Assembly (NCBI GenBank): GCA_037190225.1
Contig: JBBCJL010000019.1
Span: forward strand, 1-64,000
Length of the DNA: 64,000 nucleotides
DNA from: MKSF01 sp037190225
Lineage (GTDB): Bacteria > Bacteroidota > Bacteroidia > Chitinophagales > Chitinophagaceae
Direction of reading: 5' to 3'
Shown here in pieces: positions 26,311-35,081 of the stretch. The position numbers and the translations under genes are program-made. How positions within the stretch are numbered: position 1 is the stretch's first letter; each line of letters opens with the position of its first letter. Under the pieces are notes generated by a model. It worked only from the letters and a program-made list of their open reading frames with translations, was not told where the DNA came from and did not search any database.

Positions 26311-26339
26311 AAATGAGGCCGCACGGCCTCATTTTTTTA
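26311..26339 (+). terminator. terminator after the four-helix membrane protein
   Basis: A perfect 10-bp stem (26311-26320 with 26325-26334) followed by a run of eight T residues in all. It lies 57 bases after the stop. Confidence 0.85.
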
Positions 26340-26491
26340 TGACCCGGCGGCCCTGCTGAGACACAGGATTTCGGGAACAGCGGAAAATTACAGGGCTGGT
26401 TGTGCAGGGCGACACTTCCTGTCCTTTACCGGATGTTACTTTGATCCTGATGAATGATATTTTTATAAAATAATCGTATTTTTAGGTAACG

Positions 26492-27571
26492 ATGGACGCA
26501 GGTGAAAGATATATAAAAGGAAGAGGGGCCCAGGTGAATCCGGCGAACCGTTTTTTAAAATCATCCTATGATAAGGAGGAGTTTGAAAAGGAGGAGGACT
26601 GGGAACAATTCCAGAAGCAAAAAACGCAGGTGCTGTTCGATGACAGCAAGACGATCGTCAATAAGATCACATCGGAAGATATTCCGCTGGAGCTGTCCGT
26701 AAACCCTTACCAGGGCTGTGAGCACGGCTGTATATACTGCTATGCCCGCAATACGCATGAATACTGGGGCTATAGTGCAGGCATAGACTTTGAGACCCGT
26801 ATCATTGCCAAGCAGAACGCCCCCGAGCTGCTCCGGAAAGCATTCGATAAAAAAACGTACACGCCGCAGGTCGTATCCTTTTCCATGAACACGGACTGTT
26901 ACCAGCCGGTGGAGCGCAAGCTGCAGCTGACAAGAAAGCTGCTGGAAGTATGCCTGGAATACAGGAATCCCTGCAGTATCCTGACGAAGAATGCCCTGGT
27001 GCTCAGGGACCTGGATATACTCCAGGAGCTGAACAAGCACCAGCTGGTGCACGTAAGCACCTCTGTCACAGCGGCGGGCGAGGAGATCAGGTCGGTGCTG
27101 GAGCCGCGCACCAGTTCCATTAAGACCCGGCTGAAGATCATTGAGCACTGCGCGCGCCTCAATATACCTACCGGCCTGATGTTCGCGCCTATCATACCCG
27201 GCCTGAATGATGCGGATATGTTCCGGGTATTGAAAATGGCCGCTGATGCAGGGGCGCATTGGGCAGGCTATACCATTGTAAGATTGAACGGCGCTATTGC
27301 TGAAATATTTGAAGACTGGCTCTATAAGGCTTTCCCCGACAGGGCTGATAAAATCTGGCATCACATCCAGAGCTGCCATGGCGGTAAGGTCAATGACAGC
27401 CGCTGGGGCACACGTATGAGGGGAGAAGGGAAGATAGCGGAGATGATCAGGGGGCAGTTCAAAATTTATTGCAGGAAGCTCGGTCTGAATGAACGGCACT
27501 ACCCGCTGAACACGGCTGCTTTCAGGAGGCCTGCCAGGAACGGGCAGCTGGAATTATTTGATGATTACTGA
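26492..27571 (+). CDS. PA0069-family radical SAM protein
   Basis: 359 residues. Seen: the radical SAM cluster motif CEHGCIYC with Cys76, Cys80 and Cys83 in NPYQGCEHGCIYCYAR, a form close to spore photoproduct lyase; downstream STSVTAAGEEIRSVLEPR and LMFAPIIPGLND are conserved in the PA0069 group, and WHHIQSCHGG and GEGKIAEMI lie near the C-terminus. It should bind a 4Fe-4S cluster and SAM; its substrate is not known in any organism I am aware of. A TATTTTTA box at 26477-26484 ends seven bases before the ATG at 26492, which suggests a nearly leaderless transcript. Confidence 0.85.
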   Translation: MDAGERYIKGRGAQVNPANRFLKSSYDKEEFEKEEDWEQFQKQKTQVLFDDSKTIVNKITSEDIPLELSVNPYQGCEHGCIYCYARNTHEYWGYSAGIDFETRIIAKQNAPELLRKAFDKKTYTPQVVSFSMNTDCYQPVERKLQLTRKLLEVCLEYRNPCSILTKNALVLRDLDILQELNKHQLVHVSTSVTAAGEEIRSVLEPRTSSIKTRLKIIEHCARLNIPTGLMFAPIIPGLNDADMFRVLKMAADAGAHWAGYTIVRLNGAIAEIFEDWLYKAFPDRADKIWHHIQSCHGGKVNDSRWGTRMRGEGKIAEMIRGQFKIYCRKLGLNERHYPLNTAAFRRPARNGQLELFDDY

Positions 27572-27651
27572 CCGCGGGCATGGCTTTGCAGCAGCGGTTG
27601 CACAGGCGCAGCGACAGGCGGGAAGGACTTTTTCTAAAAAAAAATAGCGGA

Positions 27652-27684
27652 TTGAATGGGAATACCTACAATTATGTATTTTTG
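27652..27684 (+). promoter_or_regulatory. purA promoter
   Basis: TTG at 27652-27654, a 22-base spacer, and TATTTTTG at 27677-27684, a full match to the Bacteroidota promoter consensus. Expected leader is about 15-20 nt. Confidence 0.7.
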
Positions 27685-27707
27685 CCGTTCAGTATCAAAT
27701 TTCACAA

Positions 27708-28973
27708 ATGGTTGATGTACTTTTAGGCTTACAATGGGGTGATGAAGGTAAAGGAAAGATAGTAGATTACCTTGCCCAGGGCTATGATATTATTGCACGT
27801 TTTCAGGGAGGTCCGAATGCGGGACATACGCTGTACGTAGATGGAAATAAAGTTGTTTTGAGGACCATACCTTCCGGTGTGTTCAACCCCAGAACTTTAA
27901 ACCTTATAGGTAATGGCGTGGTGATAGACCCTGTTACCCTGAGGGAGGAGATCGAAGGACTGAAACAGCTCGGCATAGCAGTGGATACTAACCTGTTCAT
28001 TGCGCACAAGGCACATCTCATCCTGCCTTCCCACCGTGCCCTTGATGCGGCTTCCGAAGCGGCAAAAGGCAAAGATAAGATAGGCTCTACCCTGAAAGGC
28101 ATAGGACCTGCCTATATGGACAAGACCGGCAGGAACGGTCTGCGTGTGGGCGATATCCTGACGGAAAGCTGGAAGGAGAAATACGAAAAATTAAAGAACA
28201 AGCACCAGGAAATGCTGGCCATGTACCGGGACATACCGGACTGGGAAAGCTGGGAAGCAGACTTTTTCAACGCTATCGACTACTTGCGGAACCTGAACAT
28301 TGTCAACTGTGAATACTGGATCAATGAGCACCTGGCCAATGGCAAGAAAATACTGGCGGAAGGCGCGCAGGGCTCTATGCTGGACGTTGACTACGGTACC
28401 TATCCGTTTGTGACCTCCTCCAGCACGATCGCCGCCGGCGTATGTACCGGACTGGGCATAGCGCCGCAAAAAGTAGGAGATGTATATGGTATCACCAAAG
28501 CCTATTGTACAAGGGTGGGCAGCGGGCCTTTCCCTACGGAACTTTTCGATGAGACCGGAGACAAGCTGAGAGATGCCGGTCATGAATATGGCGCTGTCAC
28601 CAAACGTCCCCGCAGGTGCGGGTGGATAGACCTGGTGGCGCTTAAATACGCGGTGATGATGAGCGGAGCGAACAGGCTGATCGTTACCAAAACGGATGTT
28701 CTGGACGGATTTGATGAGATCAGGGTATGCACTTCCTATACCGTGAACGGGAAGACCACGACGGAATTCCCCTTTGACATCTGCAGTGATAATATAGTAG
28801 CCAACTATGAGACCCTTGAAGGGTGGGGAAACAACATGACAGGATGTACGGATGCGCAGGCATTGCCCGAAGCGTTCCTGAAATATCAGCATAAGCTGGA
28901 ATCCTTTCTGGGCGCCCGTATCCAGTTCGTATCCAACGGAACGGGACGAAATAATTTAATCAAAATCTTTTAA
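27708..28973 (+). CDS. purA: adenylosuccinate synthetase
   Basis: 421 residues. It couples GTP hydrolysis to joining IMP and aspartate, the first step from IMP to AMP. Seen: the P-loop WGDEGKGKIVD (10-20), GPNAGHT (the phosphate-binding His), STLKGIGPAYMDKTGRNGLR, EGAQGSMLDVDYGTYPFVTSS and the RRCGWIDL region. The start MVDVLLGLQWGDEGKG is the usual one. It is preceded by a complete promoter (27652-27684) and is not clearly linked to other purine genes. Confidence 0.96.
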   Translation: MVDVLLGLQWGDEGKGKIVDYLAQGYDIIARFQGGPNAGHTLYVDGNKVVLRTIPSGVFNPRTLNLIGNGVVIDPVTLREEIEGLKQLGIAVDTNLFIAHKAHLILPSHRALDAASEAAKGKDKIGSTLKGIGPAYMDKTGRNGLRVGDILTESWKEKYEKLKNKHQEMLAMYRDIPDWESWEADFFNAIDYLRNLNIVNCEYWINEHLANGKKILAEGAQGSMLDVDYGTYPFVTSSSTIAAGVCTGLGIAPQKVGDVYGITKAYCTRVGSGPFPTELFDETGDKLRDAGHEYGAVTKRPRRCGWIDLVALKYAVMMSGANRLIVTKTDVLDGFDEIRVCTSYTVNGKTTTEFPFDICSDNIVANYETLEGWGNNMTGCTDAQALPEAFLKYQHKLESFLGARIQFVSNGTGRNNLIKIF

Positions 28974-29017
28974 TAAAAATAATTTTTTAATAAATCCAAG
29001 CTTATTTAAATTCGTAT

Positions 29018-29031
29018 CCTAATTAGGTTTG
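29018..29031 (+). promoter_or_regulatory. palindrome overlapping the -7 element of the acidic-protein gene
   Basis: The perfect 10-base palindrome cctaattagg (29018-29027) overlaps TAGGTTTG (29024-29031), an exact TAnnTTTG element. The start codon is at 29075. A factor bound at the palindrome would cover the promoter. Confidence 0.5.
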
Positions 29032-29074
29032 TACAACTATCAATTAATATAACCCTTAATAGAATTCAAACTAT

Positions 29075-29503
29075 ATGAACAACATTGCAGCACAACCAGA
29101 AGACCTTTTAACCGTTACTGAAGAGGTTGTTACAGAAGAGAAACGGACAGAAGGTGATGCTATTGACCGGGAGCTGACGGAACTGTTATCTTCGATGCAA
29201 ATTGAAGCGGCCAAGAAAGCTGCTCCTAAAAAGGCGTCCAGGAAAGCAAAGGATGAAGACGAGGACGATGAGGAAGAAGATGAGGAGGATTTTGACGATT
29301 TTGAGGATGATGATGACTTTGGAAAAGATGATTTTGGCGATGATTTTGACTTTGAGACCGATCCTGATTTCGAAGAATTTGATATGCCAAAATCTAAAAA
29401 AGGAAAGGCTGCAGGCAAGAAAAAGGATGATGATGATTTTGACGATGATTTTGGGAATTTAGATATTTTCAATGATGAATTTGATGATGATGATGATTTT
29501 TAA
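29075..29503 (+). CDS. highly acidic, low-complexity protein
   Basis: 142 residues. Seen: a 55-residue N-terminus with moderate complexity (TVTEEVVTEEKRTEGDAIDRELTEL split over residues 12-38), a short Lys/Ala segment (about 47-60), then a chain of Asp, Glu and Phe blocks (EEDEEDFDDFEDDDDFG and similar) to the end, interrupted by one lysine stretch near 105-120. More than a third of the residues are acidic. This pattern resembles the acidic tails of RNA-polymerase delta or histone-chaperone-like proteins, but there is no recognised domain. It has its own promoter and ends 19 bases before pabB. I do not know its function. Confidence 0.75.
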   Translation: MNNIAAQPEDLLTVTEEVVTEEKRTEGDAIDRELTELLSSMQIEAAKKAAPKKASRKAKDEDEDDEEEDEEDFDDFEDDDDFGKDDFGDDFDFETDPDFEEFDMPKSKKGKAAGKKKDDDDFDDDFGNLDIFNDEFDDDDDF

Positions 29504-29522
29504 ATTATAGCTGTTACCGGAA

Positions 29523-30806
29523 TTGAGAAAAATTGCAGAAACAACATTCCGCCCGGAAGAACTGAAGATTATAAAAAGAAAAGTGCTGTACTGGCTTAAG
29601 GCTTACAGCACTTTTATATATTTGGATAATAATGCTTACCGTAATGCCCCCAACAGGTTCGAGCTCCTGGCCGGCGCCGGTGTACACCATGAAGTAGCTG
29701 TCGGGGACATAGATGCCGTAAAGGGTGACTGGCTTTTCGGGCATATCGGCTATGACTTTAAGAATACGATATTTCCCCGCCTGGATTCACGCCATAAAAT
29801 ACTTGCGGAATTTCCCGCGACGTCCTTTTATATTCCCGATGTGGTGATCAGCATCCCGTTCGGGTCCGCTAAGCTGCAGGTAGCTGCTGTTACGGGAGAT
29901 CCCGCTGCGGTCCTGCAGGCCATACAGGCAACGGCAGTGCCTGCGGATGTGTCGGGCAGTATAACGGTGGATGAGGCTACCTGGGTATCGGATTTTGACA
30001 GCCAAAGCTATATGGACACTGTTGGGCAGTTGCAGCACCATATTACGGAGGGGGATTGCTATGAGATCAACCTGTGCAATGGTCACCAGGTAAAGGTACG
30101 TTCCATCCGGCCTTACGAGCTGTTTGACACGCTGAATGAGCAGAACCCGGCGCCGTTCGCGGCCTTTTGCCGGTACGGGGAGCGCTTCCTGTTATCCACC
30201 AGCCCGGAGCGGTACCTCTACAGGAAAGGAGCGAAGGTGCTGTCCCAGCCGATAAAGGGCACCGCCCGAAGAAGCGATGATCCCCTGGAAGATGAGCGGC
30301 AGCGGGACAACCTGTACCATAGCATCAAGGAGCGGGCTGAGAACGTAATGATCACAGACCTGGTGCGCAATGACCTGGCCCGTATCTGTGAAACGGGTAC
30401 CATTGAAGTGCCGGAGCTGTTCGGCATCTACACCTTTTCCTCCCTGCACCATCTTATATCTACTGTCCAGGGGCGCCTGCTGGCGGGTAGCACGCTCCGG
30501 GATATCATAACGACTCCCTTCCCGATGGGCAGTATGACGGGAGCGCCCAAATACATCGTTATGCAGCTGATAGAGCAATATGAGCGTTCCGCCCGGGGCA
30601 TATTCTCGGGTACGGTAGGCTATATTACACCCTCGGAAGATTTCGACTTCAATGTAGTGATCAGGAGCCTCGTATATGACGGGGAGCAGTCCGTATTGAG
30701 CCTGCATACCGGCGGAGCCATCACCATTGACAGCGAGGCGGCAGCGGAATGGAATGAGGCCTCTTTAAAGGCGCTGCGCTTAAAGCAGGTGATGGGCATC
30801 ACCTGA
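29523..30806 (+). CDS. pabB: aminodeoxychorismate synthase component I
   Basis: 427 residues, starting with TTG at 29523, 19 bases after the acidic-protein gene. It converts chorismate, with ammonia from a glutaminase partner, to 4-amino-4-deoxychorismate in folate synthesis. Seen: PIKGTARR, whose lysine marks PabB (TrpE has PLAGT-type), ITDLVRNDLAR, GSMTGAPK, and ERSARGIFSGTVGY. The 160-residue N-terminal half is reduced in comparison with TrpE. No pabA or pabC is next to it. An isochorismate synthase role is less likely because of the lysine. Confidence 0.88.
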   Translation: MRKIAETTFRPEELKIIKRKVLYWLKAYSTFIYLDNNAYRNAPNRFELLAGAGVHHEVAVGDIDAVKGDWLFGHIGYDFKNTIFPRLDSRHKILAEFPATSFYIPDVVISIPFGSAKLQVAAVTGDPAAVLQAIQATAVPADVSGSITVDEATWVSDFDSQSYMDTVGQLQHHITEGDCYEINLCNGHQVKVRSIRPYELFDTLNEQNPAPFAAFCRYGERFLLSTSPERYLYRKGAKVLSQPIKGTARRSDDPLEDERQRDNLYHSIKERAENVMITDLVRNDLARICETGTIEVPELFGIYTFSSLHHLISTVQGRLLAGSTLRDIITTPFPMGSMTGAPKYIVMQLIEQYERSARGIFSGTVGYITPSEDFDFNVVIRSLVYDGEQSVLSLHTGGAITIDSEAAAEWNEASLKALRLKQVMGIT

Positions 30807-30814
30807 TAGTCCCT

Positions 30815-31435
30815 TTATGCTTTGGAAGACGGGTTTTGGAAGGCTGCGGCTACTGCCGGCGCTATGATCTTTACCCAGTTCCGGTATGCTTTTTCGCTGT
30901 AATGCAGCCCGTCTGCAACCAGGTAGGACGGGTCGGAACCGTTTTGGATGCTTTCCGGTGTAATATCAATGAAGCGGCACTTGTTCATAGTGGCAACAGA
31001 GCGCTTCAGCTTATTATAAGCGGCTATCTCCTGCGCTATCCGGCTGCTGTCACGGTCGTGGGCAAAGGGTGTGACGCCCCAGTCCGGTATGGAGATGACA
31101 AATACATGCGCAGCTCCTTTCCGGGTATGCAGGATGGCAGTGTACAGCAGCTGGGTGAATTCCTTTATGAACACCCCGATATCCTGTCCCCGGTACTGGT
31201 TATTGACCCCGATCAGGAGGGTGGTCATATCATACTGCTGCAGGGGAGACCTTCCCGATATGCCTTCTATGAGCTCTCCCGTTGTCCACCCGGTGGTGGC
31301 TATGATATCGGGAGCGCTGAACTCCAGGTCGTATTGTTCCTTTAAATGCCGGACCAGCAAATGAGGGAAATTGCTGTGTGTCTCCACGCCTTCTCCTATC
31401 GTATAGGAATCTCCTAGGGCCAGGTATGTATTCAT
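30815..31435 (-). CDS. SGNH/GDSL hydrolase
   Basis: 206 residues. Seen: block I ALGDSYTIGEG with the nucleophile Ser10, LLIGVNNQYRG (block III GxN), and VADGLHYSE near the C-terminus, which supplies the Asp and His. No signal peptide is present, so it is cytoplasmic. Known: this fold hydrolyses esters or thioesters of very varied substrates. It ends eight bases past the stop of pabB on the opposite strand and is separated from the FAH-family gene by 14 bases on its own strand, so those two probably form one transcript. Confidence 0.85.
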   Translation of the reverse strand: MNTYLALGDSYTIGEGVETHSNFPHLLVRHLKEQYDLEFSAPDIIATTGWTTGELIEGISGRSPLQQYDMTTLLIGVNNQYRGQDIGVFIKEFTQLLYTAILHTRKGAAHVFVISIPDWGVTPFAHDRDSSRIAQEIAAYNKLKRSVATMNKCRFIDITPESIQNGSDPSYLVADGLHYSEKAYRNWVKIIAPAVAAAFQNPSSKA

Positions 31436-31449
31436 AACGCCGTTTACTG

Positions 31450-32052
31450 TTATTTTATATAATTGGAAAACACTTCTTCACCGTTCAATACGCCGCGTAT
31501 CTCGTCAAAGGGTAATATGGGACCCACTCCCTGCGGAGTGCCCGTAAAGATCAGGTCGCCGATCTGTAAGGAAAAATACAGGGAAATATGGTGGATGATA
31601 TGGCTGAAATCAAAGATCATCTCATCAGTATGGCCGCTTTGCTTCAGTTCATCGTTTACATAGAATTCAAAAGAGGCCTTTTTATCAGGGCTGACCGGGA
31701 GGAAAGTCCCGACAAATGCGGAATTGTCAAATGATTTGGCCTTTTCCCAGGGAAGTCCCTGCTTTTTCAGGCTATCCTGGAGGTCCCTCGCTGTAAAATC
31801 CACGCCCAGCGACCATTCCTGGTAATAATTATGGGTGTCGGATAAAGGGATATTCTTACCGTTCTTGGAAATTTTAAGAACTACCTCAGCTTCGTAATGC
31901 ACATTGTCTGAAAACGGAGGATAGTTAATGGGGAAATTCTGACGCGCCAGTGCAGATTTGGGTTTCATAAAAATAACCGGTTCTGCAGGAACATTGTTTT
32001 GAAGCTCATCAATATGGGCCCGGTAATTTCTGCCGATACAAAAAATTTTCAT
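31450..32052 (-). CDS. fumarylacetoacetate hydrolase-family protein
   Basis: 200 residues, the short single-domain form. Seen: CIGRNYRAHIDEL (N-terminal strand), PVIFMKPKSAL, YEAEVVLKI (metal ligand Glu), GVDFTARDLQ and FTGTPQGVGPI, all standard for the FAH C-terminal domain. Known: members hydrolyse or isomerise acylpyruvates, decarboxylate oxaloacetate, or act in aromatic catabolism; the exact reaction is not predictable here. It is transcribed divergently from pyrE with 124 bases between the starts; a TAATTTTA box lies at 32097-32090 on its strand. Confidence 0.88.
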   Translation of the reverse strand: MKIFCIGRNYRAHIDELQNNVPAEPVIFMKPKSALARQNFPINYPPFSDNVHYEAEVVLKISKNGKNIPLSDTHNYYQEWSLGVDFTARDLQDSLKKQGLPWEKAKSFDNSAFVGTFLPVSPDKKASFEFYVNDELKQSGHTDEMIFDFSHIIHHISLYFSLQIGDLIFTGTPQGVGPILPFDEIRGVLNGEEVFSNYIK

Positions 32053-32160
32053 TCTTAAAGCTATTTTAAGATTTGGTTGGTTAGTCTCGTAAAATTAAGG
32101 CTTATTTTCAAAAAAGAGAACATTCGCCGGATAAGTTTATACATTCCCGAATGTAATTTG

Positions 32161-32168
32161 TAGCTTTG
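32161..32168 (+). promoter_or_regulatory. -7 promoter element of pyrE
   Basis: TAGCTTTG, an exact TAnnTTTG match, ends only eight bases before the pyrE ATG at 32177. The expected start site therefore falls at or almost at the start codon. Confidence 0.55.
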
Positions 32169-32176
32169 CATACTAT

Positions 32177-32812
32177 ATGACAACAGCAACTTATTTCGCA
32201 GAAAAACTATTACATATCAAGGCTGTAAAGCTGGATCCGGACCAGCCTTTTACCTGGACTTCCGGCTGGAAATCACCTATTTACTGTGACAACCGTAAGA
32301 TCTTAAGCTTCCCTCATGTAAGGGATTATGTGAAGAGCGAACTGGCCAATACCATACTGGAGCACTTCCCGGATGCAGAGGCTTTATCGGGAGTGGCTAC
32401 TGCCGGTATCGCCCATGGCGCGCTGGCTGCCGACATTCTCAAGCTGCCTTATACCTATGTGCGTTCCAAGCCGAAAGGTCATGGACTGGGCAACCAGATA
32501 GAGGGTGTCATCGAGCCGGGGCAGAAAGTGGTGGTGGTGGAAGACCTGATATCCACCGGTAAAAGCAGCCTGGAGGCCGTGGAGGCCTTGCGTGCCGCGG
32601 GGGCGGACGTCATCGGTCTGTGCGCGTTATTTACATATGGCTTTGATGCTTCGATAGCCGCCTTTGAAGCTGCCGGCGTAAAGCTGGTGACCCTGTCCGA
32701 TTATAATGCGCTGGTCGCACTGCTGATCGGCAACGGTACTATTACGGAAGATAAAAAAGCGACCCTGGAATCCTGGAGGGCACAGCCTGCCGACTGGATG
32801 CAGGACGCTTAA
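32177..32812 (+). CDS. pyrE: orotate phosphoribosyltransferase
   Basis: 211 residues. It transfers PRPP ribose 5-phosphate to orotate to give OMP, the fifth pyrimidine step. Seen: FTWTSGWKSPIYCDNRKILS, GVATAGIAHGAL, VRSKPKGHGLGNQIEG (the catalytic flexible loop) and the PRPP loop VVVVEDLISTGKSS. Start ATG and length are normal. A terminator-like hairpin follows it, so it is transcribed on its own although pyrR and pyrB lie 15 kb away. Confidence 0.96.
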   Translation: MTTATYFAEKLLHIKAVKLDPDQPFTWTSGWKSPIYCDNRKILSFPHVRDYVKSELANTILEHFPDAEALSGVATAGIAHGALAADILKLPYTYVRSKPKGHGLGNQIEGVIEPGQKVVVVEDLISTGKSSLEAVEALRAAGADVIGLCALFTYGFDASIAAFEAAGVKLVTLSDYNALVALLIGNGTITEDKKATLESWRAQPADWMQDA

Positions 32813-32834
32813 GCCGCATATATAAATTATAAGG

Positions 32835-32858
32835 AGCGCTTTATGTTGAAGCGCTTTT
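32835..32858 (+). terminator. hairpin after pyrE
   Basis: A 7-bp stem (32835-32841 with 32849-32855, agcgctt / aagcgct) followed by TTT, 22 bases after the stop. It is short but suitably placed. Confidence 0.55.
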
Positions 32859-32957
32859 GAAAGGAGACAGTATTGTACCGTAAGATGGCCTTACTGTCTT
32901 GTTTTTTAATGTAATAATCTCTGTTTATCGCGCTGTGGCAGCGCTGTGGATATTGTT

Positions 32958-35057
32958 ATGAGTGATGTATTGAGAACTCCTGTTGCATACCTGAAAGGGG
33001 TGGGTCCCCAGAAAGCGGAGCTATTGTCGCAGGAATTAGGCATTCATACATTTGAGGACCTGATCGGGCATTTCCCCCACAGGTATATAGATGCAAAATC
33101 CGTTCAGAATATATCGGCATTGTCGCCTGGCCTGGACTATGTACAGGTCCGGGGTATCATTACGGCTGTAAGGGAGGAAGGCGCCAAATTCAAAAAGCGG
33201 CTGGTGGCCGAGCTGACGGATAAGACTGGTTCTCTGGAGCTGGTCTGGTTCCAGGGAGCTGCCTGGGTTAAAAAGCAGCTGGAAGCCGCAGGCGTATATA
33301 CCGTTTACGGCAGGGTATCCTATTTCAACGGCAGGGCCACGATCTCACACCCGGATATCGAGCGTTACGATCCCGCCGCTACCCCGTCCAGCATCCAGCC
33401 TCTCTATCCTTCCACGGAAAAGCTGAAAGGAAAAGGCATCAATAACAAAACGTTCGGCAAGCTGGTCAGCAGCGTGCTGGAGCGTATCGGCCCGGGAGAC
33501 ATCCGGGAGACCCTTCCCTATAGAACACTGCAGAAATACGGGCTCAAGCAAAGAGCTGAAGCGGTATGGCATATCCACAATCCCCCGGCGCTGGAAGACG
33601 CCAGCAGGGCCATCCGCAGGATGAAATGGGAGGAGCTCTTCTACACCCAGGTCAAAATAGGGCAGTTGAAGCTGTTCACACAATCCCAGCCCGGCTATGT
33701 ATTCCCGGTAGTGGGTGCCTGCTTCAACGATATGTATGAAAAATATATGCCTTTCGATTTAACTAATGCCCAGAAGCGCGTTCTAAAGGAAATAAGGACA
33801 GATACCAGGAGCGGCAGGCATATGAACAGGCTGGTGCAGGGAGATGTGGGCAGCGGTAAGACGATGGTGGCATTTATGAGCATGCTGCTGGCCATTGACA
33901 ACGGGTTTCAGGCCTGTATGATGGCCCCCACGGAAATACTGGCACAGCAGCACTATGAAAGCATCAGGCAGATGGCCGCGCCACTGGACATTAATGTCTG
34001 CCTGCTGACAGGCACCACGAAAGCGAAAGAAAGGAAGCAGATCCATCAATACCTGCAGGAAGGGCTTATCCATATCCTTATAGGTACCCATGCGCTGATA
34101 GAGGAGACCGTGCAGTTTAAGAACCTGGGGCTGGCAGTGATCGATGAGCAGCACCGTTTCGGTGTGGGACAGCGCGCCAGGCTCTGGAAAAAGAACGAGC
34201 TGCCGCCGCACATACTCGTTATGACGGCTACGCCCATTCCGCGTACGCTGGCCATGACCGTCTACGGCGACCTGGAAGTGTCCGTGATAGATGAATTGCC
34301 GCCGGGCAGGAAGCCCATCACTACCATTCACAGGAATGAGAGCTTCCGTCCGCAGGTGATGCAATTCCTGAGGGAAGAAATAGCCAAAGGCCGGCAGATC
34401 TACATCGTCTATCCGCTGATCGACGAGAGCGAAAAGCTGGAATACGAAAGCCTTATGGCAGGATACGAGCAGGTCAAAACCTGGTTTCCCCATCCCAGTT
34501 ACAATATTGCGATGGTGCATGGTAAAATGGCCCCGGACGAAAAAGAGAACAATATGCAGCGTTTTGTAAGCGGTCAGGCGCACATTATGGTAGCTACCAC
34601 GGTTATTGAAGTAGGGGTCAATGTACCCAATGCCAGTGTAATGGTCATTGAAAGCGCTGAAAAATTCGGCCTTTCACAGCTTCACCAGCTGAGGGGCCGT
34701 GTGGGCAGGGGCAGCGAGAAAAGCTATTGTGTATTGCTGACCAGCAATGAGCTCTCCAAAGAGGCCCGGCAGCGTATGACCATTATGGTGCAGACCAATG
34801 ACGGCTTTGTGATAGCGGAGGAAGACCTGAAAATGAGAGGTCCCGGAGATCTTTACGGTACCCGCCAGAGCGGGGCCATGGAATTTAAGATAGCGGATAT
34901 CGTGAACGATACGGACATCGTGGAAGAAACAAGGGCAGAGGCTATGAGCATACTGGATGAGGATCCCAACCTGGTGAAGCCTGAGCATATGGTGATCAGG
35001 CACTCTTTGTCACAGATGAATATGCGGCAGTCCACGCACTGGAATAAAATAAGTTAA
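32958..35057 (+). CDS. recG: ATP-dependent DNA helicase RecG
   Basis: 699 residues from the ATG at 32958; a GTG at 32946 is in frame but the family begins with the PVAYLKGVGPQKA region just after this ATG. It regresses stalled replication forks and branch-migrates Holliday junctions. Seen: the N-terminal wedge OB domain (to about 200), Walker A GDVGSGKT near 295, the DEQH box (VIDEQHRFGVGQR), motif III TATPIPRTLAMTVYGDLEVS, and the C-terminal QLRGRVGRG motif VI. Length is typical of RecG. It is followed after 24 bases by the M16 peptidase gene. Confidence 0.96.
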   Translation: MSDVLRTPVAYLKGVGPQKAELLSQELGIHTFEDLIGHFPHRYIDAKSVQNISALSPGLDYVQVRGIITAVREEGAKFKKRLVAELTDKTGSLELVWFQGAAWVKKQLEAAGVYTVYGRVSYFNGRATISHPDIERYDPAATPSSIQPLYPSTEKLKGKGINNKTFGKLVSSVLERIGPGDIRETLPYRTLQKYGLKQRAEAVWHIHNPPALEDASRAIRRMKWEELFYTQVKIGQLKLFTQSQPGYVFPVVGACFNDMYEKYMPFDLTNAQKRVLKEIRTDTRSGRHMNRLVQGDVGSGKTMVAFMSMLLAIDNGFQACMMAPTEILAQQHYESIRQMAAPLDINVCLLTGTTKAKERKQIHQYLQEGLIHILIGTHALIEETVQFKNLGLAVIDEQHRFGVGQRARLWKKNELPPHILVMTATPIPRTLAMTVYGDLEVSVIDELPPGRKPITTIHRNESFRPQVMQFLREEIAKGRQIYIVYPLIDESEKLEYESLMAGYEQVKTWFPHPSYNIAMVHGKMAPDEKENNMQRFVSGQAHIMVATTVIEVGVNVPNASVMVIESAEKFGLSQLHQLRGRVGRGSEKSYCVLLTSNELSKEARQRMTIMVQTNDGFVIAEEDLKMRGPGDLYGTRQSGAMEFKIADIVNDTDIVEETRAEAMSILDEDPNLVKPEHMVIRHSLSQMNMRQSTHWNKIS

Positions 35058-35081
35058 ATCAAAAAAAATAAAAAGTATATA

